From: Coleophoma eucalyptorum
Taxonomy: Eukaryota > Ascomycota > Leotiomycetes > Helotiales > Dermateaceae
DNA length: 64,000 nt
Reading direction: 5' to 3'
NCBI GenBank assembly: GCA_026120035.1
Contig: JALRME010000007.1
Location: 682,001 to 746,000 of the forward strand
Below, piece after piece: positions 54,717 to 64,000 of this stretch (position 1 is the stretch's first letter; every line of letters starts with the position of its first letter). The position numbers and the translations under genes are program-made. The notes under the pieces were generated by a model. It was not told the origin of the DNA. It did no database searches and was given only the letters and a program-made list of their open reading frames with translations.

Positions 54717-57600
54717 ATGGAACCATTTTCTTTTGCCAGCACTGAGGCTGTAGATCTTGCAGTGAGCGTGAGAATGTGCGCGCTTTCTTTCCAGCCTAAC
54801 CGGGACCATAGCTAACGTTGTTACAGAGTAAGCCTTGATGGAGAGCAGACGCCTATTCCCTTTTCAACTCTTATAAAACGACCAGATCTAAGGCATGTGG
54901 GATCGAACTTGAGGTAGGGTCTAGAATTGGTTGTAACGAAGCCTTACTTACTTTGTGACAGTGCCCATTCAGACCTTTATGTTACAGTGCAATTATGGGC
55001 TGATTCGAAACCATTGACTGTACCTGTCCAAACCGCTTACAAGTCATTCAAGAACGAGCGCAAGTCAGTAATTGGCGGATTCAATGGTGGAAATTCATGT
55101 TGACGGCTGATATAGGTGGAATGAGTGGCTCACATTACCGATCAACTATACGACACTACCCTTAAGTTCTCAGCTGGCCATCACGGTATGGGATCTGTCT
55201 CCTACTGGCGGTGATGGCGCTCATGGCCATGCTATCCCATTCGGTGGAACAACCCTTCCATTGTTCGACAAGGAGAATCAATTGCAGAAGGGTCGCCAAA
55301 AATGCCATCTACACAGGCGTAAGGCAGCAGATGGGTTGAGCTCGTCCTCAACACCATCGGTATTGCCCAAGGCTCGACGGAATGGCAACAAGAAGGATGG
55401 GGATTCTGTTGTGGATAAGGAAGTCGAGGAGATGAATAGAATGGAGAAGTTACTCAAAAAACACGAGATGGGGGAAATCCCTCGCATTGAATGGCTAGAC
55501 CAGCTAGTATTTCGTGGAACAGAGAAGCGTGGGCTGCATGGTTCAGTTGCAAGTCGCAAGGCTAGGGAGACACACAAGGTAACAGCCACACAAGATGGTA
55601 CAGAGAAGAATGGGAATGACGGCCTGCCAACTATGGACGAATCATTCACACTCGTCGTTGAGTTACCTAGATTCGACTTCCCAGTCGTCTTCTCCGACCA
55701 CGAATACCCCGCGCCGCCTATTTCCTCTCTCCAGCATCTGTCTTCTTCACAATCAAACATTATCTTGAAACCACCGCCAGAAGTCCAATTTGGTCCAGGC
55801 ATAAACAGTCTAGGCAATTCCGAGAACAGCGGCTTTGGAGGACGTCTTGTCAGGGTGTATGACCCAGAAGTCGGAGCCAGAGATAATCCTGCGGAAAGCA
55901 AGCATAGACGCTTGGTCAGAAGTCATAGGACGGGTGTCTTAGATCGAGACCTCAAACCGAATGCGAAGGTCCGAGACGAGTTGAATGGTATAATGGCCTA
56001 TTCACCAACACATATGCTGTCGCCTGAGGAGAAAGATCTTGTTTGGAAGTTCCGCCACCACCTTACTCGAGATAAAAGGGCATTGACCAAGTTCGTTAAA
56101 TCCGTAAATTGGCACGATCAGAGCGAATCACGCCAAGCTGTGCAGATACTCGTCAAGTGGACTGAAATTGATATAGACGATGCACTGGAATTACTGGGAC
56201 CAACATTCGACAATCCAGCTGTCAGAGCCTACGCTGTAAATCGTCTGAGAAAAGCTGATGATGACGAGTTGTTGCTATATCTCCTACAATTGGTGCAAGC
56301 TCTAAAATTCGAGTATATCTCGCCTGATGTTGCTGAGGAGCCTGCGCAGGACTCCTCACTTGCAACTTTTCTCATATCTCGAGCATCTCATAACTTCATG
56401 CTTGGGAACTACTTCCATTGGTATTTGATGGTTGAGTGCGACGATAAGAGTGAAGACCAGAGCCCGGAGTACCGCAAACTCTTTGCAAAGGTCGAGTACG
56501 ATTTCATGATGCAATTAGTGAAGCAACATGATGGCATTGAGACTCGAAAGATTCTATTACGACAAGCCGAAATGATCGCAGTCCTTTCTAAGATTTCTGG
56601 CGATATGAAAACTTCACGAGAACCCATCAATAAGAAGGTGGATCGAGTCAAGCAATTTTTAGCAGATCCCAAAAACGAAATCATTGCTATTGACCCACCT
56701 TTGCCATTACCGTTGGATCCGTCAATCATGATCACTGGTGTAGATCCAGCTGAGACAGCTGTCTTCAGATCATCACTATTCCCAATCATGCTGACTTTCA
56801 AGACCACGACTGGCAAGAAATATCAGATCCTGTTCAAGACGGGCGATGATTTGCGACAAGATCAACTAGTGATTCAGACAATCACTTTGATGGATCAATT
56901 ATTGCAGAAGGAGAATCTGGATTTGAAGCTTTCCCCGTACAAAATCTTGGCTACTGGTGCAACAGCTGGTGCCGCGCAGTTTGTTCCATCTTCTAGTTTG
57001 CAAAGCATCGTCAACAAATATAAAGGGGCTCCAGTACTTGGTTATTTGAAGTACAATAACCCTGATGATAAGGCACCCTTGGGAGTCCGGAAGGAAGCTT
57101 TAGATACTTATGTCAAGTCATGCGCAGGCTATTGCGTTATTACTTATCTCCTAGGAGTTGGCGATCGACATTTGGACAACTTGCTGCTTGCACCCGACGG
57201 TCACTTCTTCCATGCAGATTTCGGCTTCATCCTAGGCAGAGATCCCAAGCCTTTCGCACCAGCAATGAAGCTTTCAAAGGAAATGGTTGATGGAATGGGC
57301 GGCGCAGGTTCGGACCAGTATAGAGAATTCAGGCAATACTGCTTCACAGCCTATACGGCCCTACGAAAATCCTCGAATCTTATTCTCAACCTGTTCAGTC
57401 TCATGGTTGATGCTAATATTCCAGACATCAAGCTAGAACCAGACAAGGTTGTGCTGAAGGTCAAGGAGCGCTTTCATCTCGAAATGAGTGAAGATGATGC
57501 GATCAGGCATTTCGGACGCCTCATCGAGGACAGTCCCAACGCTTTCTTCCCTGTTGTTATTGATCGTATCCATGGACTGGTTCAGAATTGGAACTTGTGA
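54717..57600 (+). CDS. VPS34: Phosphatidylinositol 3-kinase Vps34 (class III)
   Basis: Exons are 54717..54775, 54827..54913, 54962..55063 and 55116..57600, giving 910 aa. It makes PI3P on endosomes and phagophores in complexes with Vps15 and Vps30, for sorting to the vacuole and autophagy. The start MEPFSFASTEAVDLAVSVRI is like other fungal Vps34 N-termini. The C2 domain runs through RHVGSNLRSAHSDLYVTVQL and LAITVWDLSPTGGDG. The helical PIK domain follows at about 300-500. The kinase lobe has TTGKKYQILFKTGDDLRQDQ, the catalytic loop GVGDRHLDN (Asp766, Asn771) and the metal-binding Asp784 of ADFGF. It ends VIDRIHGLVQNWNL. Introns 1-3 are 48-52 bases; the first donor is the weak gtgcgc, chosen because it alone keeps the frame. 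Confidence 0.95.
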
Positions 57601-58063
57601 AACTGCATGGCTGCTGGCGTTTGGAGGTTAGAGGCGGAGTTTTTAAGAAGTAGGAGCCCACTTGCAACAATGGAAGAACAGCGATCCGTTACAATACTTC
57701 ATGCCACATAACTCCAACCTGTGACGGCTTAGAAGATATATGGGATATACCTCTAATGCTAGGCAGAATAGTGTCAATGCCAATTAATGGTTATGGATTA
57801 TTCAACTGTATGCTACCCTGGTATATCGCACCCAAAGACCATTTTCACATAACTCCATCCGCTACCAGTCCCACAATAGAGCCTCCTTTGTACTTCAAAC
57901 GCCCCTGTATGCTTCGTGAAACCTCAATCAACGCCGTTCCATATCCAAGTCAAAATACCGCTATGCCCCGTGACAATAAATCATGGCACCAGCCTTCCCA
58001 ATGAAGGGTGCTCTTTCGACCAGTTTATCTCATTGAAGGATGTGATTAGAATACTAAGTCAAT
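57601..58063. other. Convergent 3' flank, VPS34 and PFA5
   Basis: No gene seen. Confidence 0.55.
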
Positions 58064-59806
58064 TCAGACTGGGGAACCTCGCGTATGGCTGCTCAAATCC
58101 CTCATTTCTTGAGTATTGGAAGGCCTTCTAGATTTATCCCCACTGTTCAACTTCCATGGCTTGGTAGGCTGAGGATGCGGATGTCGTCTCCGGACTTCTT
58201 CTGGGAGAATAAAACCCACCCTTGCCTTTAGATCATCTATGCATGGGCCAAGAGCATAATAGCTCTCGGTGAACTCATGGTCACAGCAAGGGCTCAGCTT
58301 GAATGGCAGGAGCCAATCCATTTTCCTCAAACCCATAACAGACTGCCAATTCAAGAATGCGGAACCAAGATGCCAAGGATTATCGCCGGGCTGTGTCTGC
58401 AGAATTGCAAATGTTCTGGTTGCCTTTATGTCTCGGAAAGTACTTGAGCCTGCAGATGTTGAAGGAGGACTATGGCTTTGATCAGAATCTACATCCTGAA
58501 GCGGAATCGGTTCTGACTGCCGAACGTGTCGCAAATAATTATTGATCGGCCTCCCTTCACCATCAACTGGCGCCGATCCATCCCGAGTCGGAGGATTAGT
58601 GCTTAATGGATAGGTTATGATCGGGTAGGTGATCTGAGATGCTGCAACTGCGTTGATACGTCTCAGCTCGTCCCGCGAAGGTACTAGAATAGCGAAGGTG
58701 TAAACCATAGAGCGTCCACTAAGATTCTCAACTTGTGTTGCATTCTTCATTGCCAATTGGATGCTTGTGATAGTCATGCCCAAAGTGAACAGTCCGAAGA
58801 AGCCAGCCCTGGAAACCAAACAATTAGTACATTCTCTCAAAAAAGTACTTCTCGACTTACAATCCTAGGATCGCTGCAAAATGTCTATTATACTGCTCAT
58901 GCTGTGAATAGTTAGCAATGGTGATAAAAACATCCTGAGCCTGAAAACGAAACCGCCAAGACAGCTCAACAAGACAATTAACTTTCATATCCTCGAAGCC
59001 AGGGATTGTAAAGACGGATATGACCTACGTCTGCGATTTGCTGGTGTAGATAAATTGCCATCACCACCAATAAGTGAGTGCAGAACAAAGCTGTATACCC
59101 TGTGAACTGGATGAAGAACTTGAAGTTTGTCTCACCAACTGGACCTCCGACCCTGTATCACATTTCTTTTTAGTACCCGTCTAATCCAGGAAGCTGACTC
59201 GTATAAAGACATACCATGGGCAAAAGTGGTCCATTTTCAAGATGCACCTTTGAGCGTCACTACAGTGACTGCACCGGTCCGGCTTCCAGTTGGAGCAAGT
59301 TGAACACCATCTTGGCTTTCCATCAGGTTCACAACGGAAAACATCCTTTGTATAGAACTTCTCCAAACCAGGAAAGTGCGGGTTCTTCTCGACCATGGGT
59401 GCAGCGGTCATCGAATCGTAAGGTCGCCCTACAAGACTATCCCTTTTCTTTCCTCCCGATGCCACTGCCTGTGGCGGTTGAGCTTCAGTCCCGCGCGGTA
59501 AATATGGCGGATCGATCATTGTGGTGTAGAGGAGGCGGAAGAACGAGATTGCCATTAACAGAAACAGTATGAAATATATAACCAGAATTGGGATCGCGGC
59601 GGATCGATCATTGCGCTTGACTAGGAGGTAATTGACTTGCACCAAAAGTCAGCCATGTACGTATCTGTATGGGAAGGGAGCATACCACAAAGCAGAGCGA
59701 CAAGAACGTAAGTCGCATATCCAACCACGCCGGCCAAAACAACCGGTACTACGCGTGCCGTCCAGATGTTGTACTTGGCCCGGTTGGCCTCTAGTTTGGT
59801 AGACAT
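58064..59806 (-). CDS. PFA5: Palmitoyltransferase, Pfa5 type
   Basis: Exons on the minus strand are 59806..59686, 59635..59215, 59152..59029, 58940..58861 and 58808..58064, giving 496 aa. The enzyme attaches palmitate to cysteines of membrane proteins. Four membrane segments are seen: about 17-40 ([20 protein letters not shown]), 50-75 ([19 protein letters not shown]), after the core ([17 protein letters not shown]) and in the last exon ([16 protein letters not shown]). The cysteine-rich core lies between TM2 and TM3: [20 protein letters not shown] and [14 protein letters not shown]. The catalytic motif is DHFC at 176-179, with Phe in place of the second His of DHHC. The C-terminal tail after 320 is long and disordered. 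The five-exon model fits splice signals and phases throughout. Confidence 0.92.
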
Positions 59807-60688
59807 GATCGCCAGTAGGTATATATACTACCGCCCAAAGAAATATTTACAAAGAAGGTGTTGCGCCATCACGACGTGATATTTTTGTTGTATTGTTGCG
59901 CTTCAGCCTCAGATCAAGGCTGAATGACGGCTTGGTCCTGCCTTGGAACCGGCATCCGGACAAATATTTCACCCGATCAAAAACCTTGTGGCATCGCATT
60001 GCAATTGGAGTCAAGTTAAGCTTTGAGCCATTCGGAGAGAAAATAGCCGCCTGCCTTAGTTCACAAGTTCTTATTGGTGTTTTGCACACGTGAATTGTTA
60101 GGAGAAAGATGAGCACAGGGATTAAAGGCCCATCCCGTTCTATGCCTCTGAGATCTTCCCTTCTTTGTGTTTGGAGTTTAGCCATTAATGCGCTTTGACC
60201 GTCATGTTAATACTTACGGCCGTCATGCTATTCCATGGCTCACTTACCTTTCTTCGATAAATGAGATTGGGATGTCAAGGTCACACAATGGTACAGTCGT
60301 GCCTGAATACATACAGCAGGTAAATTGAGCTAGAGCAACCTTTGAGAAAGAAAGGAGCATCTTCAACCTTATTAGCTGCACTAAATTCTTAGAATGTTAA
60401 GAAAATCTAAAGATCAAGAGAGCCTATAAAGCTTTGGTAGTAATTGAGGCCTTTAACTTGTTCTAATCTTCTAAATCTTGGGTATCTATCTAACTCTATC
60501 CCGTCCGTCTAAATCTATCCTACCCTTCTAAACCATTGGTATCTGTCTAAGTCTATGTATTCGTCTCCTCGTTAGGACTTTTTTTTCTTAAAGTCATTAA
60601 ATCATAGCTCATGGCTCAGCCCATAAAGCTTTGGTAGATATCCGTTAAACAATAACGCGCAACTAAAAACATGGAGTCCAGTTCCATT
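59807..60688. other. Intergenic, 880 bases, with degenerate repeats
   Basis: Upstream of PFA5 and downstream of the transporter gene. A short minus frame at 59847-60185 is not called. From 60420 to 60640 imperfect direct repeats occur (ataaagctttggtag twice; tctaaatctat-like units several times) in AT-rich DNA, as in a decayed element. Confidence 0.5.
60420..60640. repeat. AT-rich block with imperfect direct repeats
   Basis: The 15-mer ataaagctttggtag occurs near 60425 and again near 60625. Between them, units resembling tctaaatcttgggtatctat recur with mismatches. Confidence 0.7.
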
Positions 60689-62261
60689 TCACCGAAAGAA
60701 CTCCCCAGTAACAAAAGACTTCAGAGTTTTAACAAAAACCAAAGCCCAGGCCAAGGTCACCGCAAAGGCGAGCATCTAATACTTGTCAGCCTCGATTCAC
60801 AATTATAAGGTTGAGAAACTTACGGAGCCAAAGACATCAAAGAATTTTGAGTTAAACTCGTTCCCCAGGGCGATAGTCGCAGTATCAAGGACTCCTAAAT
60901 CATGTTAGAGCCATTCTAATGACGAGAAAGAGAGGAAGCATACCAATTGGAAAAGTGAAGGCCCACCAACCCATACTGAAAGGGAATTTGCCCAGGCAGA
61001 TAGATGAGATGGCCCATGTGAACCAGACCATGGCGAAAGCCCAGAGAATAAGCCCCGTGAGCACACCCCCGGCATACCATACATCACCGGTAGTTTGACC
61101 GCCAAGAAAACCTGTCTTTGAAAAAATTAGCTGTGGAACTATTTTGAGGACATGAAAAGACATACTCTCGAGAAGACTGTTTTCGAAACCTTTCCCAATT
61201 CTATGAACCTACGCATGAGGGTTAGATTGTTTTCTGAGTATTGCCGCATCTAAGAAGCTGGTACATACCCTAAAGAAGTCTGCGCACTGAGTCCCAAAGG
61301 GAGAAATGTACTCGGGATTGCGGGCCGCGGAGGCAGTTTGTGGAATAGCAATCTCGAGAAGTAGACAACAGCGACCATGAAGCCCGTTGGAAAGCTCAAA
61401 CCAATGAGCACGTAACAAGCCAGGATTGTGGTAGTGGCCCGGCTGTCATGTTGCAAGATGCTGGCTACATTAGCACCTGCTGCTGCGCTAACAATTCCAG
61501 GAACAATGGGCAGAACCCATGCCGCGGTCACACCTTGAAGCTCTGCTGGGTGTTTGTGCATTCTTAAAAAAGGGTTAGCGAGATCTAAGATATAGGCTAA
61601 TATATACATACATGAGGAACGAGACCAGTACGATGCTTGCAGCACTCAGTGCGGCATCAATCCACCATATAACCCAGAGAGCCATAATGAAACTCTTTCC
61701 AGCCTTGGGTACAATGACGTAGACGGACAAGTTAATTAGGGTAGAGAGACCCATTGGAAAGGCTCCAATGAAGAGAGAGTGCACCGGATTATAAAGCATC
61801 TCTTTGAACTTGCGCGGCCAAATGATATACTGCAGCAGGATAATTGCAGTGAAAACCGAGAAGATAAATGCATTTAGGGCAAACAGGATGATGATAATTA
61901 TATCGAGACCGCGAAACTGAAGGAATTGGTTGTGAAGAATGACAGGTACAATGCCTGTACCCATGGTCACCGGAAACCATCTATGCAGTATTAGCTAAGC
62001 TGCAAAGGCCTGCCCGTGATCTGTTGTTATTGTAACGAGCACTTACACTGGCGAGAAATTAAACACAAGCATATACCAATATCCATGATTTGAGGCAGCT
62101 TTCTCTTCTGCGGCGAGCTTGTCATCAGAAATCTGTTCGTCAGGAGTGGCAGCCTCGGAGTCTGGATAATAGCCCCAACCGGAGGTTCTATGATTGAATG
62201 TTGGCCTGTCATCCAGATTCGGGCGAGAGAGATATCTGTCCAGCCCTAGCGGCTCCGTCAT
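60689..62261 (-). CDS. TDT-family transporter, SSU1 (sulfite efflux)/malate-permease type
   Basis: Seven exons on the minus strand: 62261..62047, 61980..61612, 61562..61265, 61208..61166, 61111..60944, 60894..60824 and 60775..60689, giving 416 aa. About ten membrane segments are expected in this family. Typical marks are WFPVTMGTGIVPVILHNQF at the first segment, NPVHSLFIGAFPMGLSTLIN at the third, MHKHPAELQGVTAAWVLPIV, and FSMGWWAFTFPIGVLDTATI near the end. Members export sulfite (Ssu1) or take up malate (Mae1); the MGLST and PIGVL blocks look nearer Ssu1, but this is not settled. The tail of about 70 hydrophilic residues before the first segment is normal. One exon has only 43 bases. The third donor (gtacca at 61264) was preferred over a better-looking gtatgt four bases earlier because it alone keeps the frame. 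Confidence 0.86.
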
Positions 62262-63177
62262 TGGTGTTGTTGCGAATGGGAGTTCCTTGCATAGATGCCT
62301 CGTGCTGATTAGAAAGGGATCTTGGCACCAACCAGTTAATAAAGAGCCGTTTAATATCGTTGAAAAGCCATTTCAGGAATCAGGAGATCTCGAGCGAAGC
62401 AAAAAAAGATACGTCAAGAAATGGTTCACTGCCATGCCGAAGACTCACGACGGGTCGGGTTCGGCCTTCAAAGCCAAGAGGAGCCAGTCCCGAGCCTCGA
62501 CATATTTGGGAAGGACAATACGTAGTCACCGAGAAGGAAAACTCCACTCTACGGAAGCTTCAGAAAACATCCAACCGTTGGCGTAATTTTTGCCCTGAAC
62601 CGGCCATGCACGTAGCGCGCTGTGATCGGTGCGTCGGCACACCCGTCGCTTAATGCTTTGTTCACCTAGACCGTTGAGATTGGGCTCCTTCGTGCTTTCG
62701 AAATTACCGAGTTTGACGGCATCTTGACTTCGGAGACGGACATAACTCGGTGTTGCTGGTTATTGTGGAGATTCCGGCAGGTCCTCCTTACTCGCCGTGT
62801 GGCCGTCGCCTTTCGTTTGCTTCAGATAACAAATCTCAGGGTCTTGCTTTCCATATTAGGGCTGAAGGCGAACGTGCCACCCGAAGATATGCGGCGAACG
62901 TCATGGACGACCCTTAGACGAGCAAGAACAGCTGCTGCCTGTACACTAATGAGTCTATATTTCGGTCATACGGCAGAAGATCGTGCTATCTCTGTCCTTA
63001 TGCTATGCTGACAGAATGATGCACTTTCTGACAGTTTAAGATACTAACACGACGTGGCCAACACTTGACCCACCAGGAATACAATATATTTCCTGCTCCG
63101 CTCTGGAACCCACACTTCTAACGGGACGCTTTACAGAACCCGACACAGACTTTCGGGAAAGATTGTGCTATGTCCAC
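62262..63177. other. Intergenic, 0.92 kb
   Basis: Upstream of the transporter gene. Frames at 62194-62586 and 62360-62653 on + overlap each other and the transporter's first exon and have no protein character. Confidence 0.5.
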
Positions 63178-63624
63178 TTAAGGCAACTGCTTAACGACTG
63201 CCAAAGGGAGATCTTTGTTCTGCACTAAACTCTTGTCAGTTTGGATCTGGAGAATGTCCCGCAACTTCCCCTTGGACTTCTCCGGCTGCGTCATAAATCC
63301 AATATCTCCCTTAGATATCCTCATTTTCTCTTCGCGAAGACGAGCAGCAGTCGTTGCAACATGTGCTAGATTATCACTAGGATTGAAACCTACTTCCAGA
63401 ATATCATTTTCTCTGGCTGCTTCAAGCGCAGACTGATCGATACCGGCAAACGAAAACTGTCCCAAATCAAATTCGAACCAGAGGGGTAGTTTGTTCGAAC
63501 CCCATACCCACGAGCTGTATCCATGGAGAAACCCATCACGCGGCCATCTTGACCCTCCGAAAGACCGCTTGTTCATGCCCCTATGGCGTGATGGACCCTT
63601 GTGATCGACGATGCAACGGATATG
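63178..63624 (-). CDS. Unrecognised protein, C-terminal part or short gene
   Basis: A minus-strand frame ends at 63178 and is protein-like (FLHGYSSWVWGSNKLPLWFE, then ARENDILEVGFNPSDNLAHV, then ARLREEKMRISKGDIGFM). From ATG 63576 (MNKRSFGGSRWPRDGF) it would be a 132-aa single-exon protein. Alternatively it is a last exon starting at about 63624 after tttag, adding HIRCIVDHKGPSRHRG, with an upstream exon ending at a gtaagg donor near 63704. I do not recognise the family. The upstream exon of the second model overlaps a competing + strand frame, so both cannot be right. Confidence 0.45.
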   Translation of the reverse strand, partial: HIRCIVDHKGPSRHRGMNKRSFGGSRWPRDGFLHGYSSWVWGSNKLPLWFEFDLGQFSFAGIDQSALEAARENDILEVGFNPSDNLAHVATTAARLREEKMRISKGDIGFMTQPEKSKGKLRDILQIQTDKSLVQNKDLPLAVVKQLP

Positions 63625-63769
63625 CTAAACTAAGCAACCAGCTTCAGTGCGGAGCTGTAATAGCAAGAATTCCAAATCTGGGGACTCGTGAGCAACTGCC
63701 ATCCTTACAATTCCCCCGGTCATTCGGTACCATCGTCTCGGCGATGACAGCACCGGAGGAGGCCCCAAC

Positions 63770-64000
63770 ATGATGGTCGGCTCAGAGGATACTGATGATT
63801 TTAACCGACCGTCGGCATCGTCGGAAATCAGTGATGAGATGATTGGAAAAATCCTATACACCACAGAGGCGACTCTTGGAGTATTCGTGTTGATACCAGT
63901 AGACGGCAGTGAGGCAAGCGGTAAGATGTTTGGTGGTATTATGGAAAATGCTTCCGCGGCCATTAGCGCCAGGGATGGAAGGCAGAAGGGACCGCTGCCA
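63770..64000 (+). CDS. 5' part of a possible gene running off the window
   Basis: ATG at 63770 has a good fungal context (ccccaacatgatg) and the frame stays open for 77 codons to the window edge: MMVGSEDTDDFNRPSASSEI, then IGKILYTTEATLGVFVLIPV, then DGSEASGKMFGGIM. Composition is protein-like (acidic start, mixed later) and no family is recognised. The opposite strand is also open here (63625-63963) but reads as a Ser/Pro/Ile/Leu-rich string typical of a shadow frame. Confidence 0.4.
   Translation, partial: MMVGSEDTDDFNRPSASSEISDEMIGKILYTTEATLGVFVLIPVDGSEASGKMFGGIMENASAAISARDGRQKGPLP

Overview
The window looks like nuclear DNA of a filamentous ascomycete (Pezizomycotina). Genes are broken by short GT-AG introns of about 50-200 bases, genes lie on both strands without operons, and the gene set is typical of these fungi (RfeG, Pfa5, a DEP-DH-PH-CNH Rho GEF, a penicillopepsin-type protease). 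A leotiomycete is my best guess, but this rests on impression and not on a search. Most gene models below were joined by hand from reading frames and splice signals; coordinates give the coding span and exons are listed in the evidence.

Layout. 1-6.2 kb: 3' end of a tyrosine phosphatase, mitoribosomal mS45, the NC2-beta repressor with a 1 kb intron, and mitochondrial enoyl reductase ETR1. 7-18 kb: an orphan basic/proline-rich protein, a SAM methyltransferase, mitochondrial GatA, a secreted metallophosphoesterase, PRP38, a one-pass membrane protein and a three-exon 79-residue cysteine-rich protein. 19-33 kb: Rho1-type GEF, V-ATPase subunit c, a secreted aspartic protease and a DUF4336-like protein. 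33.5-45 kb: an OCH1-like mannosyltransferase, RfeG and DNA polymerase eta. 49-63 kb: a coiled-coil membrane protein, NSE4, VPS34, palmitoyltransferase PFA5 and a TDT/SSU1-type transporter. The right edge carries two uncertain gene fragments.

Most genes are housekeeping and unrelated to one another. Loose themes are mitochondrial function (mS45, ETR1, GatA), endomembrane traffic and cell wall (VPS34, VMA3, PFA5, Rho GEF, mannosyltransferase) and genome maintenance (POLH, NSE4). Four head-to-head pairs share short promoters: GatA/phosphoesterase, PRP38/membrane protein, Rho GEF/VMA3 and NSE4/VPS34. Four large gene-poor gaps (24.8-27.5, 34.6-39.8, 41-43.2 and 45.2-49.5 kb) hold microsatellites and little else that I can support.

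I did not find a convincing new biological system. The best leads are the small cysteine-rich protein, the orphan coiled-coil membrane protein, the C-terminal extension of GatA, a zinc-ribbon fragment in a gene desert, and the two overlapping opposite-strand frames at the right edge.
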